DNA of 64,000 nt from an uncultured bacterium (GTDB lineage Bacteria; Desulfobacterota; Desulfovibrionia; Desulfovibrionales; Desulfovibrionaceae). Shown piece after piece: positions 51,534 to 59,617 of this stretch; the first letter of the stretch is position 1, and each line of letters starts with the position of its first letter. Below the pieces are notes generated by a model. The model saw only the letters and a program-made list of their open reading frames with translations. It did not search any database and was not told where the DNA came from. The stretch lies in the NCBI GenBank assembly GCA_905214305.1, contig CAJMLK010000002.1, positions 33,083 through 97,082 of the forward strand. Reading direction: 5' to 3'. The translations under genes and the position numbers were made by a program.

Positions 51534-52646
51534 TTATTGGCCGAGGCAGGCCCGAATGGCGGCAAGAAGCTTGTCAATGGCTTCAGGCCGCGCACCCTCA
51601 CCCATGACGCCCACGCGAATGACCTTGCCTGCAAGCGCGCCAAGGCCGCCCGCCACTTCGATCTTGTGCTTTTCGCGCAGGCAGGCGCGCAGAGCATTGG
51701 CATCGACGCCCGCAGGGGGGATGAAAAGGTTCACCTGCGGAGCCGCCCCTTCCTTCACATACATGCTGAAGCCCATCTCGGCCAGACCGTCCGCCAGCCG
51801 GTGGTGCATGGCCTTGTGTCGCGCAAAAGCCGCGTCCAGACCTTCTGTCAGCAGGTTGTCCAGGGCCTGATGCAGGCCGTAGTACATGTTGATGGGGGCC
51901 GTATGGTGGTACACGCGGGGCGAGCCTTCCCAGTATTTGCGGATAAGCGAAACATCAAGATACCAGTTGGGAACCTTGTGCCTGCGTTTGCTCATGGCGT
52001 CCATCGCGGCCTCGGAAAAAGAGGCGGGAGCAAGGCCGGGAGGCACGGAAAGGCATTTTTGCGAACCGCTGTAAAAGGCGTCAACGCCCCAGTTGTCCAC
52101 CTGCATGTCCACGCCGCCAAGACCGGCCACGCTGTCTACCATATAGAGCGTGTCGCTGCCCTTGACCAGCTCGCCGATCTCGGCAACGGGATTGTTGACG
52201 CCCGTCGAGGTTTCGGCATGCACCACGGCCAGAATCTTGTAATGCTTTTTGCCAAGCCGGGCTTTGACATCCTCAACCTTTACGGGCGTGCCCCAGGGGC
52301 TTTCCACCACATCGACTTCCGCACCCAGACGCGAAGCCACCTCGACCATGCGCGAACTGAACACGCCGTTGTTGACCACAAGCACGGCGTCGCCCGGCTC
52401 CACAAGGTTTACGAAGCAGGCTTCCATGCCTGCAGAGCCAGTGCCCGACAGGGGAAAGGTGACCACGTTGCCGGTTTTGCACACGGCACGAAGCTGTTCC
52501 TGGATGGCGTCCATCACCTTGATGCAGTCAGGGTCAAGATGCCCCAGGGTGGGCAGGCTCATGGCCTGAAGAACATTGGAGGCAACAGGGCTGGGGCCGG
52601 GGGCCATCAGCAGAACATGGTCAAGCGATCCCAAAACTGTACTCAT
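51534..52646 (-). CDS. Alanine-glyoxylate / serine-pyruvate type aminotransferase (class V)
   Basis: A 370-residue class V PLP aminotransferase. PLP Lys is K197 in YSGSQKCLSVPPGLAPASFS. The N-terminal block LLMAPGPSPV and the phosphate-binding PLSGTGSAGMEAC (about residues 65-77) are typical, as is VVHAETSTGV and the PLP-pyridine Asp in YMVDSVAGLGG. The family includes serine-pyruvate, alanine-glyoxylate and also (2-aminoethyl)phosphonate or aspartate-type enzymes; substrate is uncertain. GGAG precedes the ATG at 52646. It is divergent from an amino-acid permease, which hints at use of an imported amino acid. Confidence 0.87.
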   Translation of the reverse strand: MSTVLGSLDHVLLMAPGPSPVASNVLQAMSLPTLGHLDPDCIKVMDAIQEQLRAVCKTGNVVTFPLSGTGSAGMEACFVNLVEPGDAVLVVNNGVFSSRMVEVASRLGAEVDVVESPWGTPVKVEDVKARLGKKHYKILAVVHAETSTGVNNPVAEIGELVKGSDTLYMVDSVAGLGGVDMQVDNWGVDAFYSGSQKCLSVPPGLAPASFSEAAMDAMSKRRHKVPNWYLDVSLIRKYWEGSPRVYHHTAPINMYYGLHQALDNLLTEGLDAAFARHKAMHHRLADGLAEMGFSMYVKEGAAPQVNLFIPPAGVDANALRACLREKHKIEVAGGLGALAGKVIRVGVMGEGARPEAIDKLLAAIRACLGQ

Positions 52647-52946
52647 GGCGGTCTCCTGTGGTTGACGGCTTATGCCCGTCAGGGCTGGTTATTTCGACGC
52701 CCGCCAATGCGGACGCCCGCCGCGTGGTACGCAGCTTAATTTTTTTATTTTTCAAATAAATTTTACGATACCGGACGGCATCTGTCCAGCGGGCGGACGT
52801 ACTTTTCGCGCTGCGAAACAAAAAAAATGCCGTCCGCAGCCATGCCGTAAAAGACCGCACAGAGCGGCGCGACATGTGACGGCGGCTTTTCAAAGCTTCA
52901 TAATCCTGATATGCCTTGCCGAATCATTTTAACACGCGAGCCGGCA
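52647..52946. other. Divergent intergenic region aminotransferase/permease
   Basis: A 300-bp divergent control region. It contains AT-rich sequence TTTTTTATTTTTCAAATAAA near 52741-52760, and GGACGGCAT at 52776-52784 with ATGCCGTCC at 52828-52836, an inverted pair of 9 bp that could bind a regulator of both genes. Confidence 0.35.
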
Positions 52947-54326
52947 ATGAAAAAAGAAACACCAGAACTTCACCGGGCCTTGAAAAACAGGCACATTCAG
53001 TTGATCGCCCTTGGCGGCGCCATTGGCACGGGCCTTTTTCTCGGATCAGCGGGAACCATCCAGATGGCCGGGCCTGCCGTCATACTGAGCTATGCCATCG
53101 GTGGCTTTATCGCCTTTCTCATCATGCGCCAGCTTGGCGAAATGATGGCGCAAGAGCCTGTGGCCGGTTCGTTCAGCAACCTTGCCTACAAGTACTGGGG
53201 CGAATTTCCCGGTCTTCTTTCCGGCTGGAACTACTGGATTCTTTATGTTCTGGTGGGCATGTCGGAGCTGACGGCCGTTGCCGTCTATGTGCAATACTGG
53301 TTTCCGGGCATAGAGCCGTGGCAGACCACGGCTTTTTTCTTTATTCTCATTAATGTGGTCAATCTGGCGCAAGTGGGCGTTTTTGGCGAAATGGAGTTCT
53401 GGTTTGCCTCCATCAAGGTGGCGGCCATTGTGGCAATGATTGCACTGGGAACGTTTTTGCTCGTCACCGGCGGGGCCGGCCCCGATGCCAAGGTAAGCAA
53501 CCTCTGGGACTATGGCGGCTTTTTTGCCAGAGGCTGGGGCGGCGTGTTCACCTCGCTTGCTGTGGTGAGCTTTTCGTTTGGCGGGCTTGAGCTTGTGGGC
53601 ATAGCCGCGGCGGAAACTGCCGACCCGCAAAAAACCATTCCCAAGGCTGTCAACCAGCTTATCTACCGCATTCTGATATTCTACATCGGGGCGCTTACCG
53701 TGCTTCTCATGCTGCACCCCTGGAATCAGCTTGGCGCTTCTGTGGCTAAGGGCCAGTGGGCCGAGGCGATGGTAGCCAGCCCCTTTGTGCAGATTTTTGA
53801 TCTTATCGGCATTCCTTCGGCCGCGCATGTGCTCAACTTCGTGGTGCTGACCGCTGCCCTTTCCGTCTACAACAGCTGTGTTTACTGCAACAGCCGCATG
53901 CTTTACGGGCTGGCGCTTCAGGGCAACGCGCCCAAGGTTCTGGCTGCCGTGAGCGCCAGAGGGGTTCCGGTCTACGCGCTGATGATTTCCTCCGGCGCAA
54001 CCCTGCTGTGCGTGTTGCTGAACTTTATCATGCCCGCCAAGGCCCTTGGTGTGCTCATGGCCCTTGTGGTGACAGCCCTTGTGATCAACTGGGCCATGAT
54101 AAGCCTGACCCACCTGCGGTTCAGGGCCGCCAAGGCAAAGACCGGAGAAAAGATAGTTTTCAGGGCCTTCTGGCATCCCTGGTCCAACTACCTCTGTCTG
54201 ATCTTCATGGTAGTGGTGTTTGTGGTGCTTGTGCAGATTGACATGGCCGCTTCTGTTTATGCGGCTCCCATCTGGCTGCTCTTTGTGTGGTTTGGCTACA
54301 AGATGAAGAAGCACTACAATCCGTAG
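52947..54326 (+). CDS. Amino-acid permease, APC superfamily (AroP/GABA-permease type)
   Basis: A 459-residue inner-membrane transporter with 12 helices. The amino-acid-binding segment is LIALGGAIGTGLFLGSAGTI (about residues 21-40), with AGPAVILSYAIGGFIAFLIM after it, and the helix-6 region SFSFGGLELVGIAAAETADP (about 210-230). It resembles AroP, PheP, ProY and GabP from Proteobacteria; the substrate could be an aromatic or branched amino acid, GABA or Pro. ATG 52947 fits the N-terminus of the family; an upstream start would add 12 residues. It is divergent from the aminotransferase. Confidence 0.88.
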   Translation: MKKETPELHRALKNRHIQLIALGGAIGTGLFLGSAGTIQMAGPAVILSYAIGGFIAFLIMRQLGEMMAQEPVAGSFSNLAYKYWGEFPGLLSGWNYWILYVLVGMSELTAVAVYVQYWFPGIEPWQTTAFFFILINVVNLAQVGVFGEMEFWFASIKVAAIVAMIALGTFLLVTGGAGPDAKVSNLWDYGGFFARGWGGVFTSLAVVSFSFGGLELVGIAAAETADPQKTIPKAVNQLIYRILIFYIGALTVLLMLHPWNQLGASVAKGQWAEAMVASPFVQIFDLIGIPSAAHVLNFVVLTAALSVYNSCVYCNSRMLYGLALQGNAPKVLAAVSARGVPVYALMISSGATLLCVLLNFIMPAKALGVLMALVVTALVINWAMISLTHLRFRAAKAKTGEKIVFRAFWHPWSNYLCLIFMVVVFVVLVQIDMAASVYAAPIWLLFVWFGYKMKKHYNP

Positions 54327-54330
54327 CGCA

Positions 54331-54475
54331 GATCAACTTTGAAATGCTTCACGTTTCAAAGTTTTCATTGAGGCGAACCGTGCGATTTTCGGCCCGGTCC
54401 ACACCATGCTGTGGACCGCTGCACGTTCGCGCAACGTGAGAGTGTCTGCATTTTTTCAAGGTTAAACTGTTCTGG
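54331..54475 (-). repeat. Family C element after the permease gene
   Basis: On minus: GAACAGTTTAACCTTGAAAA, a TGGTGTGGACC hairpin, GGCCGAAAATCGCACGG, then AACTTTGAAACGTGAAGCAT with TTTCAAAGTT and GATCTGC. The order matches 36939-37094. Confidence 0.6.
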
Positions 54476-54554
54476 CAGCCGCCCCGGCCTTGCGCTTCGG
54501 TGGTAGTGGCAGCAGGGCGGCACCGCCTGCGGCCGGGCTGACAGCCTTTACCGG

Positions 54555-54591
54555 AAAGGTTCCTTTACAGCAAAGGAACCTTTCTTTTTTT
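54555..54591 (+). terminator. Intrinsic terminator
   Basis: Perfect 12-bp stem AAAGGTTCCTTT (54555-54566) with 54572-54583, loop ACAGC, then CTTTTTTT. It probably ends the permease mRNA. Confidence 0.85.
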
Positions 54592-54740
54592 GCGCCCGGC
54601 CACCGGATGACGCAGGCAGACGAAGCCGCCGTCGGGCGGTTCACTTTTGCGCGGCCGCGGGCTATCATGCCGGTCTGCCGCTTTTTGGCAGCGCGTTTGC
54701 GGGCGACGCCCGTCCAGAGAGGAGATAAAGGTTCATACCT

Positions 54741-55634
54741 ATGCAGGACAAAAGTATTTTTCAGCTCAGCCGGGGCGAATGGGCTTTGGTTGGCATTACC
54801 ATAATATGGGGCACAACCTTTCTTATCATCCGCAACGCCCTGGACGTGACCGGGCCACTGTTTTTTGTGGGCCTGCGTTTTGGTTCAGCTGCCTTGGCAC
54901 TGACGCTGGTTTCTCTGCCTGTCCTGCGCGGGCTGACCTTGCATGAGCTTTTTGCCGGTTCGATCATTGGGCTTTCGCTGCTGGGCGGATACGCCTTGCA
55001 GACCTTTGGGCTGCAAACCATTACTGCCAGTAAATCAGCTTTTATCACAGCGTTTTATGTGCCTACAGTGCCGCTGCTGCAATGGTTCTTCATGCGGCGT
55101 CCACCCAGCAGGATGGGCTGGCTCGGCATAGGCTGCGCCTTGCTCGGCCTGATCATGCTGGCCGGGCCGGACGGCGTTTCGCCGGGCTTCAGCACAGGGG
55201 AACTGCTTACCCTGCTGGGGGCCGTGGCCTGCGCGCTGGAGATTCTGTTCATCAGCTATTTTGCGGGCACGGTTAATGTGCGCAGGGTTACTGTGGTGCA
55301 GGTGACCGTGACCGCCTTGCTGAGTTTCAGCCTGATGCCGCTGGCAGGGGAATCCGTGCCGGAGTTTTCGTGGCTGCTGGTGTGCAGCGCCGGAGGCCTG
55401 GGGCTTGCCACGGCCCTTATACAGCTGGTCATGAACTGGGCACAGAAAAGCATTTCGCCCACAAGGGCCACCCTGATCTATGCGGGCGAACCGGTGTGGG
55501 CGGCCATTTTTGGGCGCATGGCCGGTGAGCGGTTGCCATTTTTGGGGCTTGTGGGGGGCGCGCTTGTGGTGGCGGGCGTGCTTATCAGCAACCTGAACCC
55601 GCGCCGGAAGGCAAGGAAAAAAGAATCCGTCTAG
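54741..55634 (+). CDS. EamA-type drug/metabolite transporter
   Basis: A 297-residue membrane protein with ten helices in two EamA repeats. The first begins IIWGTTFLIIRNALDVTGPL near residue 21; the second has LLTLLGAVACALEILFISYF near 155 and SPTRATLIYAGEPVWAAIFG near 238. RhaT/EamA proteins move amino acids, nucleobases, sugars or other metabolites, usually outward. A Lys/Arg-rich tail (NPRRKARKKESV) ends the protein. AGGAGATAAAGG lies before ATG 54741. The stop TAG is the first TAG of a partial family B element. Confidence 0.88.
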   Translation: MQDKSIFQLSRGEWALVGITIIWGTTFLIIRNALDVTGPLFFVGLRFGSAALALTLVSLPVLRGLTLHELFAGSIIGLSLLGGYALQTFGLQTITASKSAFITAFYVPTVPLLQWFFMRRPPSRMGWLGIGCALLGLIMLAGPDGVSPGFSTGELLTLLGAVACALEILFISYFAGTVNVRRVTVVQVTVTALLSFSLMPLAGESVPEFSWLLVCSAGGLGLATALIQLVMNWAQKSISPTRATLIYAGEPVWAAIFGRMAGERLPFLGLVGGALVVAGVLISNLNPRRKARKKESV

Positions 55635-55728
55635 AGCCGTTTACGGATGCAATGCATTATCTCCGCAGCAGGATTTTCAAGAAAATCCTTGCAGAGCAGT
55701 TAACTCATTTCATTCGTTAACTACTCTG
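55631..55728 (+). repeat. Family B element, shortened copy
   Basis: CTAGAGCCGTTTACGGATG at the EamA stop, then GGATTTTCAAGAAAATCC, AGAGCAGTTAACTCATTTC and a right end CGTTAACTACTCTGG. The GGCAGGCAAAAGCCTGCC hairpin is missing. Confidence 0.75.
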
Positions 55729-55932
55729 GCGCTTTTGCCAATAAGCTTTCGTCTGACGGTGTCCGGCAGGCGGGCATTGCGCCGTCATGCCGGTTTGTCT
55801 CTGCCCGGCAGGCGGGGGACAGTGGAGCCAGTGCTGCGCTGCAGTGACCGCCTGTGGCGGCCTTGAGCCGCGCGGTACATGTTTTTCTGTATCCATGCCC
55901 TGCGGGACGTTTATTCCATATATGTATCTGAT

Positions 55933-55978
55933 GCCGGAAGGTACTGCGCAGTGCACAGTGTCTTCCGGCCTGTTTTTT
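55933..55978 (+). terminator. Terminator with no close upstream gene
   Basis: GCCGGAAG (55933-55940) and CTTCCGGC (55962-55969) flank an inner ACTGCGCAGT palindrome; CTGTTTTTTT follows. The nearest gene end is 300 bp upstream. The interval 55729-55932 has no ORF and might encode a small RNA. Confidence 0.65.
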
Positions 55979-56159
55979 TCTGTCCGTGTTGCTGGCGCTC
56001 GCGGTGGATGGCTCTGCAAAACGGGCCTTCCTGTGGATTTGTGTTCGGGAACAGTGGTGACTGTGACTACATGCGGTTGAATCAACTGCACTATTTTGCC
56101 GAATTTGAAACCGGTGCGGGTTTGAGGTGAATTTTCGTATTCCAGAATATTTTTCCGTG

Positions 56160-56211
56160 TTGACGTAATGCTGAGAGAAGGGTATTTAAATCGAAATTCA
56201 ATTTTAATTTC
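56160..56211 (+). promoter_or_regulatory. feo promoter with Fur-box-like palindrome
   Basis: TTGACG (56160-56165), a 17-bp spacer and TATTTA (56183-56188), followed at 56193-56211 by GAAATTCAATTTTAATTTC. That is a 19-bp imperfect palindrome with perfect 6-bp ends, the size and style of a Fur operator, covering the expected transcription start. It lies 21 bp before the first feoA. Confidence 0.55.
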
Positions 56212-56231
56212 ACTAAATATCGGATGTTCGC

Positions 56232-56456
56232 ATGTCGCACGCAAAAACTCTTCAGACGGTCGGCACAGGCCGGACAGTATTTGTTCTTGCCGTCAACGCG
56301 GCAGAGGCAGAATTGCAGCGTCTTGAGTCCATCGGCGTTTTGCCCGGTGTGGAGCTGGACGTGCTGGCTGATAACGGCGGGCCAATTCTTGTGGCAGTGG
56401 GCGAGGCGCGGGTGGCCGTGGAACGCGAACTGGCCGCATCGGTTATTGTTGCGTAA
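56232..56456 (+). CDS. feoA: FeoA-domain protein (first copy)
   Basis: A 74-residue SH3-like FeoA protein, which binds the cytosolic part of FeoB and is required for Fe2+ uptake. Visible blocks: TGRTVFVLAVNAAEAELQRL, SIGVLPGVELDVLADNGGP and GEARVAVERELAASVIV; the conserved 'L..GI.PG..V' motif is near residues 31-40. It has no obvious ribosome site of its own at ATG 56232 beyond a weak GATG. A second feoA begins 14 bp after its stop. Confidence 0.88.
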   Translation: MSHAKTLQTVGTGRTVFVLAVNAAEAELQRLESIGVLPGVELDVLADNGGPILVAVGEARVAVERELAASVIVA

Positions 56457-56470
56457 GCAAGGAGCATTTG

Positions 56471-56695
56471 ATGACACTCAGCAAGATGGTTCCGGGCGAT
56501 ACCGGCAGCATAAAAGATATCAGCGCCACCGGCGCCCTTGGCCAGCGGCTGATGGACCTGGGTTTTTACCCCGGCGCGCGGGTGCGCGTTGTGCGCAATG
56601 CGCCGCTTGTGGACCCAGTGGAAATTGAGCTGGACGGTTACCACGTCAGCCTGCGCCATGACGAAGCTGACCTTGTGGAGGTTGACGGGCAATGA
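56471..56695 (+). CDS. feoA: FeoA-domain protein (second copy)
   Basis: A 74-residue FeoA protein with PGDTGSIKDISATGALGQRL, MDLGFYPGARVRVVRNAPLV and EIELDGYHVSLRHDEADLVE, closer to canonical FeoA than the upstream copy. GGAG precedes ATG 56471. Its stop overlaps the feoB start in an ATGA arrangement, so translation is coupled. Two FeoA proteins may bind FeoB as a hetero-pair. Confidence 0.92.
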   Translation: MTLSKMVPGDTGSIKDISATGALGQRLMDLGFYPGARVRVVRNAPLVDPVEIELDGYHVSLRHDEADLVEVDGQ

Positions 56696-59175
56696 GTTCC
56701 CCCTTGTTAGCGGCTCTGGCCGGTCAGCCCAACTGCGGCAAATCCACGCTGTTCAACATGCTCACCGGAGCGCGCCAGCACGTGGCAAACTATCCCGGTG
56801 TCACGGTGGAAAAAAAGACAGGATATTTTGACCTTGGCGGGCGCAAGGTGGAGCTTGTGGACCTGCCCGGAACCTACAGCCTGACCTCCTATTCGCTGGA
56901 AGAAAAAGTGGCGCGCGACTTCATTCTTGAAGCTTCGCCACAGGTGACCATCAACGTGGCTGACGCGGCCAATCTCAAGCGCCACATCTATCTGACCCTG
57001 CAACTGCTGGAAATGGAAACGCCGCTCGTGCTGGCCCTCAATATGATGGACGTGGCCGAACGGCGTTCGATCAAGATTGATGTGGACGGGCTGGCCCGTG
57101 AGCTGGGCATTGCCGTTGTGCCCACGGTGGGCAAGAAAAGCAGTGGAGTGCAGGCCCTGCGCGCGGCCTTGACCGCCGCGGCGGAAGGCGGCCCACGGTC
57201 TGCATTTGCCGTGGACTACGGCCCCATGGAGCAGTATCTTGCCGAGCTTGCGGACCTGATTGCCCGTGAGAAGGCTCTGGCCGGGCTGCCCGTGCGCTGG
57301 CTGGCTGTAAAACTGATGGAAAATGACGAAGCTGCCGTTGCTCTGGTGCAGAAGCGCTGCGGCGAGTCTGCCGATGTTCCGGCCCGTGTGGTGGTCATGC
57401 GCGAGGGTTTCGCCGCCGCGCAAGGTGTTAATGCCGAAAGGCACGTGGCCTTTGCCCGCCACCGCACGGCTGCCGCGCTGGCCTCACGGCACGTGAGCCT
57501 GCCCGCGCAGGGAACCACAAGCCTTTCCGACAAAACGGACAGGTTTGTTTGCCACAGGTTTTTCGGACCGCTCATCTTGCTGACCATTCTGCTGGTTCTG
57601 TATCAGATATCAATCGTATTCGGCGGGGATGTGGCGGCCATGATCTGGCCCCTGTGGGACAATGCCCAGAATGCTCTGGCGGGTTTTTTGCCCGCATCCG
57701 GCTTTCTGGAAGACCCGCTCTTGCGTTCCCTTGGCGTGTGGGTCATGCGCAGTGTTACGGCAATTCTCAACTATCTTCCCATATTCTTTCTTCTTTTTGC
57801 ACTTATCGCCATTCTTGAAGACAGTGGCTACATGCCGCGCATGGCCTTTATTCTGGACCGCGCCTTTCGCCGTTTCGGTCTGCACGGGCAATCCACGCTG
57901 CCGCTTATCCTTGGCGGCGTGTATGTGGGCGGCTGCGCCATACCCGCGGTCATGGCTACCCGGGCCATCCCGGACGAAAAGGCCCGTCTGGCGACCATTC
58001 TCATTGCACCCATGATGAACTGTCTGGCCAAGGTTCCGCTGTATCTCATACTGATCAGCGCCTATTTTGCCGCCAACAGCGGCATGGCAATGTTTTTCAT
58101 CGCCACCATCACCCTGTTCATGGCGCTTCCCGTGTCCAAGGCCCTTTCGCTTACCCTGTTGCGGGGCAAGCCCAGCGCGCCTTTTATCATGGAGATGCCA
58201 CCCTACCACCTGCCCACCATCAGAGGGGTGCTTTCGCGCGCCATCGAGCGGGTGTGGATATTTGTGCGCAAGATATTCACCGTAGTGCTGGCCGTGGCCG
58301 TGGTCATTTTTGCTCTCATCAATTTTCCCGGACTCGGTGAAGAGCGCATGGCCGTGTACGAGAAAAAGTCTGCAAAGGCCATGAGCGAATTCGTCAAGGC
58401 TGTGGACAAGACCTCGCTGGCCGGGCAGTTCACTCTGGATGACGTGACGCCCCTGCTCCTGTTTGAAGAAGCCCTCAAGGATGCCAAGCGCAGCGTGACG
58501 GATCAGGACGCCTCGGACAAGATTGACGCGACCTTTCAGGAAAAAAGCCCGCTCTATTTCACCATTGTGAGAGCAGTGGGAGAAGACGGCAAGGCCCTGC
58601 GCCCTGCGCTGCGCAAGCTTATGGGCGCGCGCAAGCAGTTGCGCCGCGAACTGCGTGAAGAAACCTTCGAGCACAGCGCCCTGGGCATTGCGGGCAAGGC
58701 TCTGGAGCCGGTCACGCGCCATGCAGGCTTTAACTGGAAGATCAATATTGCCCTGCTTTCGGCCTTTGCGGCCAAGGAAAACAGCGCGGCAACCCTTGGG
58801 GCCATTTATGGCCTTGATGGCGATGCGCCCGTGCAGGACAGCATGCGGGAAGACGCTACCGGCTTTACGCCGCTGCATGCTCTGGCACTCATGCTGTTCA
58901 TGGCACTGTATCCGCCCTGCGTGCCCACCTCCGTCATGGTGCGGCTGCAATCCAATTCCACGGGCTGGATGCTTTTTTCCATCTTTTATCAGACCTGCCT
59001 GGGGCTGGCGGTGGCCACACTGGTGTTCACCGGCGGCACGCTGCTGGGGCTTTCAGGCTGGCAGGCCATGTGGATTTTTTACGGCCTGTGTGTGGCGCTG
59101 ACCATTGTGATGGGCATGATACCCGAACCTGAAAGCAGAAAAAAATTGGACGCCAAAAAGCCGGTCACGGCATAA
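56692..59175 (+). CDS. feoB: Ferrous iron transporter FeoB
   Basis: An 827-residue inner-membrane Fe2+ transporter with an N-terminal G domain. G1 is GQPNCGKST (residues 11-19), the switch I region GVTVEKKTGYFD, G3 DLPGTYSL and G4 NMMD; the membrane part contains two Gate motifs (about residues 280-480 and 660-800; e.g. VYVGGCAIPAVMATRAIP and AFAAKENSAATLGAIYGL). A ~135-residue cytosolic/helical insertion between the gates (EKKSAKAMSEFVKAVDKTSL onward) makes it longer than the E. coli protein. Co-transcribed with two feoA genes. Confidence 0.96.
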   Translation: MSSPLLAALAGQPNCGKSTLFNMLTGARQHVANYPGVTVEKKTGYFDLGGRKVELVDLPGTYSLTSYSLEEKVARDFILEASPQVTINVADAANLKRHIYLTLQLLEMETPLVLALNMMDVAERRSIKIDVDGLARELGIAVVPTVGKKSSGVQALRAALTAAAEGGPRSAFAVDYGPMEQYLAELADLIAREKALAGLPVRWLAVKLMENDEAAVALVQKRCGESADVPARVVVMREGFAAAQGVNAERHVAFARHRTAAALASRHVSLPAQGTTSLSDKTDRFVCHRFFGPLILLTILLVLYQISIVFGGDVAAMIWPLWDNAQNALAGFLPASGFLEDPLLRSLGVWVMRSVTAILNYLPIFFLLFALIAILEDSGYMPRMAFILDRAFRRFGLHGQSTLPLILGGVYVGGCAIPAVMATRAIPDEKARLATILIAPMMNCLAKVPLYLILISAYFAANSGMAMFFIATITLFMALPVSKALSLTLLRGKPSAPFIMEMPPYHLPTIRGVLSRAIERVWIFVRKIFTVVLAVAVVIFALINFPGLGEERMAVYEKKSAKAMSEFVKAVDKTSLAGQFTLDDVTPLLLFEEALKDAKRSVTDQDASDKIDATFQEKSPLYFTIVRAVGEDGKALRPALRKLMGARKQLRRELREETFEHSALGIAGKALEPVTRHAGFNWKINIALLSAFAAKENSAATLGAIYGLDGDAPVQDSMREDATGFTPLHALALMLFMALYPPCVPTSVMVRLQSNSTGWMLFSIFYQTCLGLAVATLVFTGGTLLGLSGWQAMWIFYGLCVALTIVMGMIPEPESRKKLDAKKPVTA

Positions 59176-59193
59176 CATCTTAAGGAGGATATG

Positions 59194-59511
59194 ATGAAAA
59201 ATCTTTTTCTGGCCGCAGTGCTCGGCCTGACCATGCTCTTTGCCACCGCCGCACTGGCGCACAGCCCCCTGTGCAGCTGCTTTGACAACGGCGACGGAAC
59301 CATAACCTGCGAAGGCGGCTTTTCTGACGGTTCCTCGGCTTCCGGTGTGAAAATGCAGGTGGTGGACGGCAGCGGCAAGACCCTGCTTGAAGGCAAGATG
59401 AACAAGGACAGCGAATACAACTTCAAGAAGCCCGAGGGCGCGTACAAGGTCATTTTTGACGCCGGTGACGGCCACAAGGTGGAAGTGGACGGCTCCAAGA
59501 TCGTTCAATAG
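59194..59511 (+). CDS. Small periplasmic protein with N-terminal His after signal cleavage
   Basis: A 105-residue protein. The signal peptide MKNLFLAAVLGLTMLFATAA is cleaved after ALA, leaving a mature protein that begins HSPLCSCFDNGDGTITCEGG. One exposed N-terminal His plus three nearby Cys and a later DGHKVEV suggest a metal site. The rest, VKMQVVDGSGKTLLEGKMN and YKVIFDAGDGHKVEV, looks like a single beta-sandwich of the carboxypeptidase-regulatory/DUF4198 type. ATG 59194 is used because AGGAGG lies five bases before it. It follows feoB by 18 bp and is probably in its operon; an iron-related periplasmic role is inferred. Confidence 0.72.
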   Translation: MKNLFLAAVLGLTMLFATAALAHSPLCSCFDNGDGTITCEGGFSDGSSASGVKMQVVDGSGKTLLEGKMNKDSEYNFKKPEGAYKVIFDAGDGHKVEVDGSKIVQ

Positions 59512-59517
59512 GCCATC

Positions 59518-59547
59518 TTGGAGCAATTTCACCTTGAAATTGCTCTG
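59518..59547 (+). repeat. Minimal family A left-end hairpin
   Basis: TTGGAGCAATTTCACCTTG and GAAATTGCTCTGAC form the left-end palindrome alone, between the two periplasmic-protein genes. Confidence 0.6.
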
Positions 59548-59617
59548 ACAGGCCGCCCTGCGACCTTTTTTTGTGACAGGTTGTAGACTTTGAAATTCAA
59601 ATTCTATTGGAGGTTTC

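Larger units (their letters stand above)
54327..54740. other. Intergenic region permease/EamA gene
   Basis: No gene. It contains a family C element (54331-54475) and a terminator (54555-54591); beyond that nothing recognised before the EamA gene. Confidence 0.45.

Noticed and set aside
57610..58950. 446-codon frame on minus
   Set aside because: Antisense to feoB; no recognisable domains and the feoB frame is unambiguous.
59590..59606. GACTTTGAAATTCAAAT before the DUF4198 gene as a second Fur box
   Set aside because: Only half of the palindrome resembles the feo site, and TTTGAAATT is frequent in the repeat families.
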